Notes: generated by a model not told the origin, from the sequence alone. Shown: positions 32,908-43,162, numbered from the stretch's first letter. The stretch is DNA of 64,000 nucleotides from Sinohyriopsis cumingii (GCA_028554795.2 CM068829.1:131837325-131901324), one strand, 5' to 3'. A program made the numbers and translations.

Positions 32908-35900
32908 TTATTTATAACCAGCTAAGTTTTTTTTTCTTATATCGCTGTCACACTTGTCAATGTCTTTAATTTTATTGGTCATTGACTCATCTAAGATAAT
33001 TCTTCGTAGCTGAGATATTCTTCTGACTCTGGGCACCGCCAAGTAAACTAAGTTCGACCATTCGATGTGATCATCAATGATCCAAGCAACTGTGTCAGTG
33101 ATAGTCAGTCCTTGTGATGAGTGAATTGTCATCGCATATCCTAGCGTCCACGGGGAATTATCAGCGTGTAGAGCATCCTCAACAACACTGACATCAACTA
33201 CGACAATATCATTCAACACAAGATTCTGTTTCTTGACTCTGTCAAGTGTCCTGATATATCAACGTCAATATTCTGCCGTCGCGTATCAGCCGGTCGATAA
33301 CACAGCGGCACTGGCAATGTTGAAAATTTTTCTTTATGTAACTGAAACAACCGCTGTTGAAGTGTGTCTCTGACTATCTTTCTACTTGCCACTATTAAAT
33401 CGTTTGGTCTCCATGTTTCCCAAAAGTCGTTCATAGAAGTTTCTGAAATTATTTTACGCGCTATTTCACATTGAATTTTGTTCGGCTGTAGTCTGATTAA
33501 TTTTTTAAATTCCTTTAATTCTGCATCAAGAGATCTGTGATCATCAGTTATCTCCGACTAATAATCAACAAAATTCTTCAGCCAATCATGTGGAGATGGC
33601 CCAACAAACGGCGGTGATTGACCGTGATCGCCGCACATTATCACAGCTGTATTTTTCAATAACAACCAATTGAGAAATGTTTTTAGTGTTTCCAACGACA
33701 CTGTGCACACTTCATCCCAAATGATGATCTTTGGAATATATTTCTCTCCCATTCGATATGGAGTCCACACACCGCCGCTGTATTAAGTACAAGAATTAAT
33801 TCCTCGTTGTTTCATCTCCCTGGCGAGTCCGTGTGTTGGTGTTAGCACAATCATATCATCATGTTTCTGTCGAAATAATTCGATTACCCGAGTTGTCTTA
33901 CCAGAACCCCCCGGTCCGTTCAAATAAACCATTTTATGTCTGGATACTGGATCATACACGGATGGCTCCGACGATAATTCTGATAATTCTGATTTGTAAT
34001 AACTATCTTTAACCGCAACATCCGCGGATTCACAATAACAATGTAACATTTCTTTTTTTATTCTCCACGAATCCCATGATTCATCAGTGCTTGTGAAACG
34101 AGCCAGTAATTCTGAATATTTTTTATTCAAGTAAAATGAATACGTTGCAACTCTATCTGCGGTGTCAGGAAATCTATTTATCATCGATAGCAAATTTAAA
34201 GAAACATAAGCTAGCACTGAAGATCTTAAATGTGTATACTGAGGAGATTCTCCATCAGTGTAACTAACAATTGTGCCCAACCGTGTTCTGTCAGAGAAGT
34301 AAGCGTCTTCCCGATTACAAAATATATTTCTCGCAGCGGCATCAGCAATTATAAAATCTAATTCAACATCATCCATAATCAATCGTGAGTGATGCCGTTT
34401 ATGATCATATGAACCACCCTGAGTAAATTTACCGATTATTTTTCTACCGAGATCCTTTGCGGTTTTTTCACTGTTGCTGAGCTTAATCCTGAGAATATTA
34501 GGAGCATCATCGACGATGACATCAATAGGAACGTTTGGACATTCCCGCGCATATTTTTCGATGACCTCGTCTACGTTGATACGCTCCAAACTGAAGTCTG
34601 CGTCCGATATGCTATAATTGCTTCACTGACCGTCAACGATATTAATACGCGGTTGTCAAGCATATATCGTAATGACACTATTGGTGCCCAGCGTTGCTCC
34701 GAGAAGTGTCTACCAAACCAAACATAACAACACGGATGAAGATTCTTAGCGAATTCAAACGACACTACACGAGCGAATCCTGTCAGGGGGAAATCAGGTA
34801 ACGATCCATTGATCGCCACTCGTGTCATCTCGTTTGTAGGATGTCCGAATCTTTTAAAATATCCATCATACTCACCCATCCCGAGAAAACTTCCCGGATA
34901 ACACGCGATCATGTCCACGGAAATGACATCCTTGTGGTTATATTCGGTATTCCACAAACAGCTATGTCCATATTCAATACAACTCGCCTGAATATCTTCG
35001 AGGAACTCAGCGTGTGTTGGTCTCCATGAATTTCTCTCTCTTGCGGAGTGGGCCGCAACTGACGGAACTGTAAAACAATTAGTTAATAATTGCTCAGTAT
35101 TTTCTGAATATTTTTCCGCGAGTTTTCTCACTGCGCGTTGGAGAGATTCTTTGCGATATAAATCGCCGTTGGGTCTTACAAATTGATCGTATTCTTCATC
35201 TTCGGAACTCTTAAACAACCACACTGAAACGGGATCGTTTTTACTTATCTGTTTAATAAAATCAAACATACCCACCCACCCCCCCAGAAAATTCTGGGGA
35301 GTAATATCTCACGACACGATCTCGTGGAAATATTGTTACTGCGCTGGTCCACGCGTGAGCGTTATGGTCAATGATATTTATTGGAGCTCCGTTCCGATTA
35401 TATTTCGATTCGTACAATACTTTTCCTGTTATTGTTTTTACGGTTATTGGGAATCTTAATATTTTTTCTAACTCAGAGACATCGTTTATTGTAGCTCCCT
35501 TATCCTTGACTCAATCAGCCCATTTGTTTATTTTTTCACGTAGTAGATCGGTTAAACCGTTTCCAAGCCTCACATTTGTAAAATATTCCATTACTCGCTC
35601 GGCTACACAATTCAGTTTGGAAAATCTCATCGGGGCAAGATCATTAATGTTAGGTCTATCATTTAGTTGATAAATTCCATAAATAACCGCGGTCACAGGA
35701 TACGATCTAGCGTAATATGGTCTGTCAATCCCAGTTAACATTCCTGGTTTGGAATCTTTACTTAACACAGCGGTTTTTGCATTAGCAAGGACGGGATCAC
35801 GTTTGTCACGGATAATCCACATATCGGAATCTGCTTGCACAATAAACTTTATTTTGAGAGGATATTTCTGATTAAGGTAATCGATAATCGTTTTCGCTCG

Positions 35901-36129
35901 TGTATTGTTCATTGTAGCATCAATGACAGAGTCCTTGACAGAGACATCGCGTACAATTTTGAATGTAGACCACACCTGAGATGGTCCATCATCACGAAAT
36001 TCTTTTTTGGCACCAGTGATAATATCAATCAGATCAGTCAGAGCTCGCCTCCGCAGGGGTTAGTCTGTCGAGATCGAATCTAGAAGCTTTCCAGGGCTTG
36101 ATTCTGGATAATCTCTCAAACTCATCCAT
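32908..36129 (-). pseudogene. Family-B DNA polymerase fused to SF1 helicase, broken
   Basis: ATG at 36129 (MDEFERLSRIKPWK). Polymerase part: N-terminal region to 35511; motif A DMIACYPGSF near 34890-34920; IIGKFTQGGSY near 34410-34445 at the position of motif B; then YTHLRSS...LLSMINRF. The motif C position reads VATYSFY: the codon at 34140-34142 is TAT where an Asp (T-D-S) is expected. Helicase part: P-loop NGPGGSGKTT near 33890-33925, IIIWDEV near 33720, GDHGQSPP near 33630, GYAMTIHSSQGLT near 33105-33145 and a final VPRVRR motif, as in RecD/Pif1-like SF1 enzymes. Breaks: near 36045, TGA at 35511-35513, G-run at 35275-35285, near 34580, near 33780, near 33556 and near 33215. It would replicate the element. 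Confidence 0.85.
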
Positions 36130-36191
36130 ATACAATTAAGGCAAACATTTTAATAAAAATATTATATATAATGAATCGGTGTAAATAGCTT

Positions 36192-36386
36192 ATGGTAGGA
36201 TCTGTAATTCCATGTGGCAAATCCTGTATAAAAGAATTCGTCGGGCAACGTTCACAATGTGTTCGTATTGGAAGCTTAGGACCAATACCATGTCTGCGAA
36301 GTGGTGTCGGAGTCTGGGGAAAGACACAGTTATGTGCTGGTTGTGGTGGTAAGCGATACAGGGAGCTCAAAAGATATTATGATTAA
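36192..36386 (+). CDS. Small Cys-rich protein of the Polinton, 64 aa
   Basis: Contains GSLGPIPCLRSGVGVWGK, then CAGCGGKRYRELKRYYD. The C-terminal half matches the pattern of the element A proteins (C-x2-S/C, G-V-x-G-K, C-x2-C-G, R-Y-R-x-L, Y-Y). An in-frame ATG at 36171 lies five codons before a stop at 36186, so the original start may have been upstream. Divergent from the polymerase (start 36129). Function unknown; likely zinc-binding. Confidence 0.6.
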   Translation: MVGSVIPCGKSCIKEFVGQRSQCVRIGSLGPIPCLRSGVGVWGKTQLCAGCGGKRYRELKRYYD

Positions 36387-36483
36387 AAAAATAATGACAG
36401 TGACAGAGTTATAAAACGTGAAGAGGATTATTTAAATAAGTTTTCAGACAAATTATAAATTAGACAAATACATTATTGTATAA

Positions 36484-37013
36484 ATGAATCAAGCATTTGT
36501 CAGACATCCCACCATTAAGAATTATGAAGCGTCTCGTGATGGCGTAGTTAGAAATTGTAGGCTGAAGAAACCAGTTGGTGTTGTTGATAATGCTGGTTAT
36601 CTTAGATTTACCGTTGGGAAGAAAGTTATTACAATCACAGGTTTGTATTCGAGTGTTTCTTTGGAGAGATCAAAGACGGTCTTGTGATCGATCATATTGA
36701 CAGAAACCCTCGGAACAATTCTCTTCAAAATTTACAGGCTATCACACCTAACGAAAATTCTGCTCGAGGAGGGACTGGTCGGTTTAAGAGCATTGGAAAG
36801 AGAGCGGTTAAATCTTTAAATATAGCGACCGGTGAAGAGATAATATTTCAGTCAATGAACGCGGCTGGCGAGTATTTCGGTATTCACTCGTGTTCAGTCC
36901 GACGTGTTGCAGTTAAGATAATCAAATCTTCGTTTTCATACCAGGTTGAAAGCTGGATTTCGTTTTCCTGTGTAGATACAGATAACGAAGATAACTCTGC
37001 AGCGATTGTGTAA
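36484..37013 (+). pseudogene. NUMOD-HNH homing-type endonuclease, broken
   Basis: N-terminal part (36484-36640) has a NUMOD4-like look (IKNYEASRDGVVRN). The HNH core IDHIDRNPRNNSLQNL is at 36687-36734 in a different frame, and the C-terminal part (SLNIATGEEIIFQSMNAA, 36815-36870) fits a NUMOD1 DNA-binding helix. A one-base change near 36640-36645 separates the two frames. The family cuts DNA at long sites and spreads its own gene; a free-standing copy here could have targeted empty alleles of the element. Between the Cys-rich gene and a small unknown frame. Confidence 0.8.
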
Positions 37014-37072
37014 AAGACAATTATGGAATTCCCTCCCTTGAGATTGCGCAACCCACATCATTACCAATACAG

Positions 37073-37216
37073 ATGATATATTATCCAGAAAAAGTAGAAC
37101 TAAATTCAGGTTCTATTATTTTTTTTACAGTCTGTTCTGTGTGGCGAACCGTCTATTGTATACACACTACAGGTAAACAATTCTCCGTTCTACCTGTAAG
37201 AATAACACGGAAGTAA
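37073..37216 (+). CDS. Possible 47-aa protein
   Basis: ATG at 37073 opens MIYYPEKVELNSGS and runs to TAA at 37214-37216. Hydrophobic middle, basic end. Same strand as, and just after, the HNH gene. No family recognised; it may be chance. Confidence 0.25.
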   Translation: MIYYPEKVELNSGSIIFFTVCSVWRTVYCIHTTGKQFSVLPVRITRK

Positions 37217-38237
37217 ATATCTCCAATTACTTCCCGCAGATTTTATCAATGACTGTCAACACGGGCAGGCGTAATCGTTTATTTACAATAAATAATATTT
37301 TTTCACAGACAATATACTTGTTTTATTAAATTCGTTTGGTTTCTTGGTTCATCTGTATTTTTTCTCCGATTATATTTAAGAAAAGAAATACAAAAACAGC
37401 AAAATGGCCACGCCCATCGCGTGAGCTATTTTTGAATTTCCGAGTGTCAGTCAGTTTATATACTATAGCGTCAGTATTACATACTGGGGTTTCGAAACCC
37501 AACAAAGTTGCACACCTTTCCGCCATATCACCATGTGGTGGTGATATTTTTCACCTCACGGGATTGATTTGGGGGAGGGTGTGCAACTTTGTTGAGCGTA
37601 GAATATAACCCCCGTATCTGTCTGTGCTGTCCTTAGTATAAGTTATAGTTAAAAAATACATGTTGTACTTAAGATTATATGTTGTGCTGTCCTTAGGATA
37701 AGTTATATGTGCCTGCTGATCCTGCTAGAATGTTATAAGACAATCTAGGGGACCACATAAGGTTGTACTTTCCTTAGGATAGGTTAGAATTAAGATTATA
37801 TGTTGTCCTGTCCTTAGGATAAGTTAGAATTAAGATCACCCGTCAAACCTACTAGAATGCCATAAGACAATATGGGGGAGAGGTAGCGTGTAAATAGTGT
37901 AAATACAATGTTGTGTTGTCCTTATATGTATTCCTCTGAACTCGTTAGCAAATCATTTGCTAAGCTAGAGGTTAACATGGGGAATGTTTAGTCGTCTTCG
38001 CAAACACGCCTTCTGGACCTTCTAGACTGTTGTTTGAAAGGTTAGGGGGTCACATGGAGGTTGTATTTCCGTGCTTCTGAGTCTGGTAGGATGTCATAAG
38101 ACACCCTAGAGACTCATATGGAGATGTGTCGTCTTTAGTGTAAAAAAAAACACCATTCTGGATTTGCTAGGATGTTATATGGCAACCTAGAAATTCACAT
38201 AATGATATTAAAAAATTCTTTTAAATATATAATATTT

Positions 38238-38239
<2 letters not shown>
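37217..38239. other. Degenerate non-coding region inside the Polinton
   Basis: Holds a hairpin with a perfect 17-bp stem (37500-37516 and 37578-37594, CAACAAAGTTGCACACC) and, from 37610 to 38190, at least four diverged direct repeats of a phrase like GCTAGAATGTTATAAGACAA followed by a CTAGGGGACCACAT-type run, along with several CTGTCCTTAGGATAAGTTA phrases. No gene seen. Confidence 0.6.

Positions 38240-38303
<64 letters not shown>
38240..38303. repeat. (AT)n microsatellite
   Basis: About 32 dinucleotides, directly preceding the SINE. Open frames of Ile-Tyr across it are artefacts. Confidence 0.97.
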
Positions 38304-38304
<1 letters not shown>

Positions 38305-38305
<1 letters not shown>

Positions 38306-38517
38306 GAATTACGAAAATATCCACCTCTGCGTAGGTTCGAGTCTCGGATTCGGCCAATGTGGATATGTGAGAAAGCTTGCCAGTAGCTTCTCGAGGGTCG
38401 GTGGTTCTTTCCGGGGTTTTCCCGGGTTCTTCCTCCACCATTAATACTGGCCGCCATGTATAGCATACCGTGTGCTGAAAAATGGCGTTAAACCCAACAA
38501 CAACAACAATAACAACG
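38305..38517 (+). mobile_element. SINE with tRNA-type head, inserted in the Polinton
   Basis: B-box-like GGTTCGAGTCTC near 38333, body TGTGAGAAAGCTTGCCAG, CCGGGGTTTTCCCGGGTTCTTCC, and tail ATGGCGTTAAACCCAACAAC with AAC repeats. A second member of the family is at 50556-50780. The A box is not visible, so the 5' end may be replaced by the (AT)n tract. Confidence 0.8.
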
Positions 38518-38548
38518 AAAATATCAATGATGTAATTGTTGCTATTAA

Positions 38549-38881
38549 AAATTAGAACATGACGGTATAAATTTATCTGATGAATTAAATCCTGAAAAAA
38601 TCATTTCTGATTTTGAAACACTGTAGGAGGCTAAACATGAAGGAAGATATATTCTGCCATCTGAATATAGATTTATAAAGAAAATTCAGACGGCTATCTG
38701 GCAATTACTAGCCACAGTAGAAGAAACGCGAATAAAGGAATTTGTTTCGTTGTCTTGTGCAATTGAAAAAATTAGATCACAATTATCTCTTGAATATGAA
38801 GCAAAAAAGATAATTAATTCTCGTGTGAGACAAATAAGAAAAATTATGTCAGATCGTGAAACGATCGAAAACGAAAGTTGA
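38549..38881 (+). pseudogene. Unknown helical protein, broken
   Basis: In one + frame, DGINLSDELNPEKIISDFETL is followed by TAG (38624-38626) and then a further 84 codons rich in Lys, Glu, Ile and Arg to TGA at 38879-38881. The composition suggests a helical protein. No ATG is present upstream because the SINE and microsatellite replaced that region. Family unknown. Confidence 0.4.
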
Positions 38882-38934
38882 TTTCCATCAAGTACGTGGA
38901 AATCAAGTGGGTACGTGGAAATTAAATCGAAAGT

Positions 38935-39355
38935 AAAAAATAAATTTCTGATTCAATATTATTTTTGTTTTTGACTGAAATATTATATTTTATTTTGTTT
39001 TTGACTGACAATATTATATTTTTTTGTGTTTTTCACTGAAAATTGCTGGATTTCCATGATATTTACTAGTAAACACCCTATCAGAATTAACAAATCGGTC
39101 GATTTCCATGATTTTACTAGCTAAATACTTTCCGAATTAGCAAATCAGTCGATATGCAGAAAATATATCTAAATAAAATATTTTTACTGTTTCCCGTGCA
39201 CAAAAATAAAATTATTATACTTGTTGTGAAATCAGTCGATTTACACGATTTTGACTAGCTAAATACCCTTCAAAATTAACAAATCGGTCGATTTACACGA
39301 TTTTGACTACCTATTACCCCTTCAACGTTGAGAAATTCGACAGATTTTCAGTAAA
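38935..39355. repeat. Iteron-like direct repeats
   Basis: Three ~38-bp units with TTTTTGACTGAAATATTATA (38960-39040), then about five units of TCGATTTCCATGATTTTACTAG or variants (TTACACGATTTTGACTAG), each followed by CTAAATAC and AACAAATCGGTC (39048-39350). Phased repeats of this sort can be initiator-binding sites, but nothing shows that here. The rest of 38882-39757 has no gene. Confidence 0.7.
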
Positions 39356-39757
39356 AATAAACTTCTTATAATTCTGAGCGACAGTAAAAAAATATCCACC
39401 TTGATTGTCAGGAGAATTGTTTTATTGGTACTGTTTTCTTGAATTTGTTAACAATTTCACGGTGAGATCTTTAGAATCTTACAAGTAAATTAATATTAAC
39501 GATCTTATTCCTGAAATCCAACAAGTGGCCGAACTGGTCAGCTAGTTTCAAATTTATTCTTGATAACAGTGAATTATGACATCGTAGATAGACCGGATTG
39601 ATCGGCTCTTGCACAATCAGAAATCCAGGTGGTTCTTTTGGTGTGAATGAATAAAGAACAAATCCTTACTGTGCTTGATTTGACATTGTTGTGTCCGTGC
39701 TGTAGGTGTTATCAATTACATCACACACAAGATTGACCGCGACCACAGGGGTTATAT

Positions 39758-40201
39758 TTACGATTTCCGGGGATACATGTCGTCCTTGCCCCTGTGGATC
39801 ATTATTGTACCGGAGAATAGTTGCCGGTGGTAGTGTTTTTCTCCATTCTGCGTGTATATCAGGAAGGAACTAATCGATTTTCTTAACTCGGTTGCGTTAT
39901 ACCAAGGAAGTTTAAAATTCGGTAGATTCGCCTCTGGTATTCTAAAGGAGTCTAAAAAGTGTTGCTTATATTTGTATGTGTCGTCAACATGATCGATTAT
40001 CGCCTGAATTAATCGCTGGTTAAAATATTCCATGTCGTATGCGAGCTGATTTAATATCTCAGTTTGTTTAATAGTTTTGCTGCGTAAAGTTATATGAAAA
40101 AGATGTTCTTGGAAAAGTTGCCGTAGTCGCCGTAGTTCTCTTTTATGCTCTTGATCAATGAATTTGAAGTAATCATTGATCTTATCTAGGCTCGTAGTCA
40201 T
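39758..40201 (-). CDS. Unknown Polinton protein, 147 aa
   Basis: ATG at 40201 (MTTSLDKINDYFKFIDQEHK) starts a frame open to 39758. First two thirds are charged and helical, C-terminal third contains LPWYNATELRKS. It sits downstream of the unknown gene at 40271-40925 on the same strand, presumably same transcription unit. No family recognised; small structural or scaffold role is a guess from position among the capsid genes. Confidence 0.5.
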   Translation of the reverse strand: MTTSLDKINDYFKFIDQEHKRELRRLRQLFQEHLFHITLRSKTIKQTEILNQLAYDMEYFNQRLIQAIIDHVDDTYKYKQHFLDSFRIPEANLPNFKLPWYNATELRKSISSFLIYTQNGEKHYHRQLFSGTIMIHRGKDDMYPRKS

Positions 40202-40214
40202 GTACTTAACTGTT

Positions 40215-40438
40215 CCTTTTTGGAGATAAGCAAAAAAACCATTTAATATTATCCTTACTGTGAAATTCAAATATACTACCCAACGTTGCGCTTTTTAGTT
40301 GAATTAAATTATCCTCGTATAATGGTAAATTTCCGTGGTATGATTTATTGTCCGTAGCATGATCAGACTTTTTAGGTTCTGGCGGTATTGGTGGTGTCGG
40401 TGGTGGAATTTCAGGCCATCCTAACACTGTTCTGATCG

Positions 40439-40509
<71 letters not shown>

Positions 40510-40925
40510 ACGGCGTAGTCAGGAGAGTTTATCTCGATTGCAGATGACAGCGTTGGTTCATGAGCTTTTATTACTATTTTGGATTCTTTTCCTGTGATAT
40601 TTTTTATTCGACGTTGTAATTCCTCATTGATTTCTTCGATTTGATAAGACCCGTTTGGTATTCCAACAACGTTCCAGTCGGGTGTACCATCTTGTTTGTT
40701 TTTATTTGCAAACACAAACGAATTATTCGCTGGTAATCCGCCAGATGATTTTGATCTGATATTGGGCCAGCTGTGATATACTCGCAACTGTGCTACCTAG
40801 ATCTCGCTTACCGGAATCGCAGTTGGAAAATTAATACTAAATTCAGGCTTGGTTGAGCTCACTGTTATCATTGCGGTCCTTACTGGAGTTTTATTTGCGG
40901 CTATCTGCTGAAGTAATTCTGTCAT
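40215..40925 (-). pseudogene. Unknown capsid-region protein interrupted by an (AT)n tract, broken
   Basis: ATG at 40925 (MTELLQQIAANKTPV). An in-frame TAG lies at about 40800; the frame continues as YHSWPNIRSKSSGG, then IPNGSYQIEEINEELQRR, IVIKAHEPTLSSAIEI, and VLGWPEIPPPTPPIPPEP. Between SPDYAVD and the SSIRTVLGW segment, the (AT)n microsatellite (40446-40507) adds an Ile-Tyr run without closing the frame. The pattern (presents 'nGsYqi..iN', 'SIRTVLGW') is typical of a Polinton protein found near the capsid genes; I cannot say whether it is the penton. The last part past 40290 shifts frame. Confidence 0.55.
40446..40507. repeat. (AT)n microsatellite within a gene
   Basis: About 31 dinucleotides inside the 40215-40925 gene. 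Because TA/AT reads Ile-Tyr in the coding frame the expansion creates no stop. Confidence 0.97.
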
Positions 40926-41223
40926 TGTTATTTATATTTTTTCCTTCAAAACGTGGACTTGTTTGTATGTGTTTGTCATCATTGCGAATTCGGAATCTGA
41001 TATTGTTTCGTCGTTGAGGCTTGATGATATCAGCGACGATAATTTTGAGTATGCCGCTGCTGCTGTGTTTAGCCGCGTGACATAATCGTGCAATTTTGTG
41101 CTCGTTCACGTTGATATTTTATTCGCAATTATATTAAAAACACCTGCGATTGCAGTTGTTACTGGACATTTAACTCTGTCATCGATGTTGTCGTTGACGC
41201 TGTCAGGGCCATTTATTATTTTA

Positions 41224-42242
41224 CGCAGTTGCCAATTGAGGTGTTTCAGCTACAAATTCCAAACACCACCAGTAAGATGTTGTGGTTAATTTCTTATCGG
41301 CTGCTTCCAGTATAAATGTTTCTTCGGTTCCGCTATTTAATATGATAGTCACAACCCCGGAAAACTTGTTGGTGGAATGCCTCCAAAGATATGTTGTAAA
41401 TACCTCAAATTTTGCAGCACTGAACAGACAGTCTATACACTCCAGTGACTGTTGCGGTATATTTGATAGTATTATTTTGTTTAGACCATGTTGCGAATCC
41501 AGATGATACCGTGTATACGATATGAGTAATATGCCCGGGAGTTACTCCGGGTGGAATTTTAATCAAATTAATTTTGTTAACAATCTCAGGAATCCCACTT
41601 ACGATATCTTGCTGTGTTTGTTTGATCGTGTCAATGTTGGTTTTGATATCAACGAGTTTTGCGTCAACGGTGAGTGGAGTACCAAAGAATTCCTCTGCGG
41701 TTTCATTAATTTTTCTAAAGTTTCTACGGAGATTTGTAAACGCGTTTACGTGAACGTCATACTCGGTCCGCATCGTTGATATTTTATAGTCATCGGCGCC
41801 GTAGTTAACATCCACGTATTTTTTCGTCGCGGCATCTTCGTCGGATATTGGATCTCTTAAAACCACTATTTTGTTTCCGCTCATGTTGAGTTCACCTGTC
41901 ATTGTGTCACCGGTATTTTTAAGCGATTAGCATCTCTCTGTATGATTTCATCTCTGATGGTTGTAAACGATATACTTGAATCCCTGATTTTTCCGCTGTC
42001 AGTAAACACAGGATGTTATCCGTGACCGCACCGAGTACTCGTCGCACTATGTCATTCCATTTGATATTGCTGGTTTTTAGCTTACCATGTCGGTTCTGAA
42101 AAATAACAACCTCATCTGGGTCTATCCCGGATAACGTTAAAAGATTGTCGATTTCATCTTTGTTCGCATATTTTGATAAATCTACATCATCACATTTTTT
42201 ACTCTTTGTTTCGATGAGAGTTCTTCTGTAAATCTCTACCAT
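41224..42242 (-). pseudogene. Trimeric-fibre-like protein with possible C1q/TNF-like head, broken
   Basis: ATG at 42242 (MVEIYRRTLIETK). DLSKYANKDEIDN near 42190, then TMTGELNMSGNKIV at 41870-41905 followed by DEDAATKKYVD: the shaft-type repeat of phage and viral fibres. A central helical part leads to TATVTGVYRLSVQC, where the frame shifts near 41405-41410; the remaining ~60 codons are beta-rich (VVTIILNS, EETFILEAADKKL) and look like a small jelly-roll head. A second frame change lies near 41905-41925. Likely the attachment fibre of the hypothetical virion. Starts 8 bp before the protease stop, so the two overlap. Confidence 0.7.
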
Positions 42243-42249
42243 TATTATT

Positions 42250-42669
42250 CTAGGGATTGTATAAAATGTTAAATCGGTCCGCGGTATACTCGTGCACGAC
42301 TTTGTGAGGTGGTTTGGTTGATTTTGATAACGCTGCAAGCACATTAATTACTTCACGGCCACATATTGATGGATCGGTTAATGTTTGTGTTGGTAGCGTT
42401 GAGTACTAGGCTGGAATGGGAGCGGGAGTACTTCGTACTCTATGTTCGTATTTTAGAAATTCAACTGGCGGTGCTAACCCATACGAATTCCACGTGGATG
42501 TATCGCGTAAGCAACCAATGAGTTCCTGGACCATCGCTGTTATCGAGATTAATAATTCCAGTTTCTGGATTATTCGGTTCACGCGGTAACTGATCTCTCA
42601 TAAAAACACCTCTGAAATTTTTTTTATATTTAATTGTTTAGCAGCATCGAGTAAATCAAAATTTGACAT
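42250..42669 (-). pseudogene. Adenain-like cysteine protease, broken
   Basis: ATG at 42669 (MSNFDLLDAAKQL). Visible pieces in successive frames: RDQLPREPNNPETGIINLD and GPGTHW (His of the catalytic triad) at 42500-42600, then YGLAPPVEFLKYE at 42445-42490, then SICGREVINVLAALS with the candidate catalytic Cys at 42330-42365, ending TAG 42250-42252. Frame changes near 42607, 42490 and 42390. At about 140 codons it is shorter than usual, so some sequence may be lost. Adenain-type proteases mature the capsid in adenoviruses, NCLDVs and Polintons. Confidence 0.8.
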
Positions 42670-43132
42670 CGGTGTAGCGCCGCTGGGTTTCAAAATCGTT
42701 TTGGGTACCATGAGGGCGGAGTTCCTGGAAGTCTAAGACCCGCTCCCTTTTTTTATATCCCTTCCCAGTTGCTTTCTTTAATGCCATTCCAGCAGCTGTT
42801 CCAACAGCACCTAACGCAGCTGCTTTTGCGACAGCTGGGGCAGTAGCAGCTATCAGCGCTGGTATTGCTGCGAGGAGTGGAAATATACCACCGGTTTTAA
42901 TCATGTCCTCGATGGCACTTGGAGCGAAATCAAGTTGAACTCCGGTTTTTGCTTGCTTCGCTTTATTGAAATGTTTTAGTTGGGTTTTAGTCAACGATAA
43001 CTTGTTTGGGCCACCATTAGCAATTTGATCTTGTTTTAGTGTTATCGTTACCCCACATGCGCTCGCGTTTTTTGATTGTAATTTTTTCACCTGACCGGGA
43101 GTCAGAGTGACATTAACGTGACTATATGACAT
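42656..43132 (-). CDS. Hydrophobic minor virion protein, 158 aa
   Basis: Intact from ATG 43132 (MSYSHVNVTLTPGQVKKL). N-terminal half is built of repeats of the type VTLTPGQVKKLQ, VTITLKQDQIANG, LSLTKTQLKHFNKAK; the middle holds a hydrophobic Ala-rich segment (GIFPLLAAIPALIAA) near residues 85-115; the end is basic with GKGYKKRERV. The layout recalls the small membrane-active or core proteins of adenovirus-like virions and is typical of Polintons. It overlaps the protease start by 14 bp. Confidence 0.7.
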   Translation of the reverse strand: MSYSHVNVTLTPGQVKKLQSKNASACGVTITLKQDQIANGGPNKLSLTKTQLKHFNKAKQAKTGVQLDFAPSAIEDMIKTGGIFPLLAAIPALIAATAPAVAKAAALGAVGTAAGMALKKATGKGYKKRERVLDFQELRPHGTQNDFETQRRYTDVKF

Positions 43133-43162
43133 TTTTATAATTAACGCGATTGGTCTAATTGT

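Noticed and set aside
38172..38466. Ile-Tyr repeat proteins across (AT)n tracts
   Set aside because: Translation of microsatellites; the same occurs at 49483 and 50394.
40891..41109. 72-codon minus-strand frame as a gene
   Set aside because: Overlaps the start of the unknown capsid-region gene in another frame and lacks any motif; probably a remnant or chance frame.
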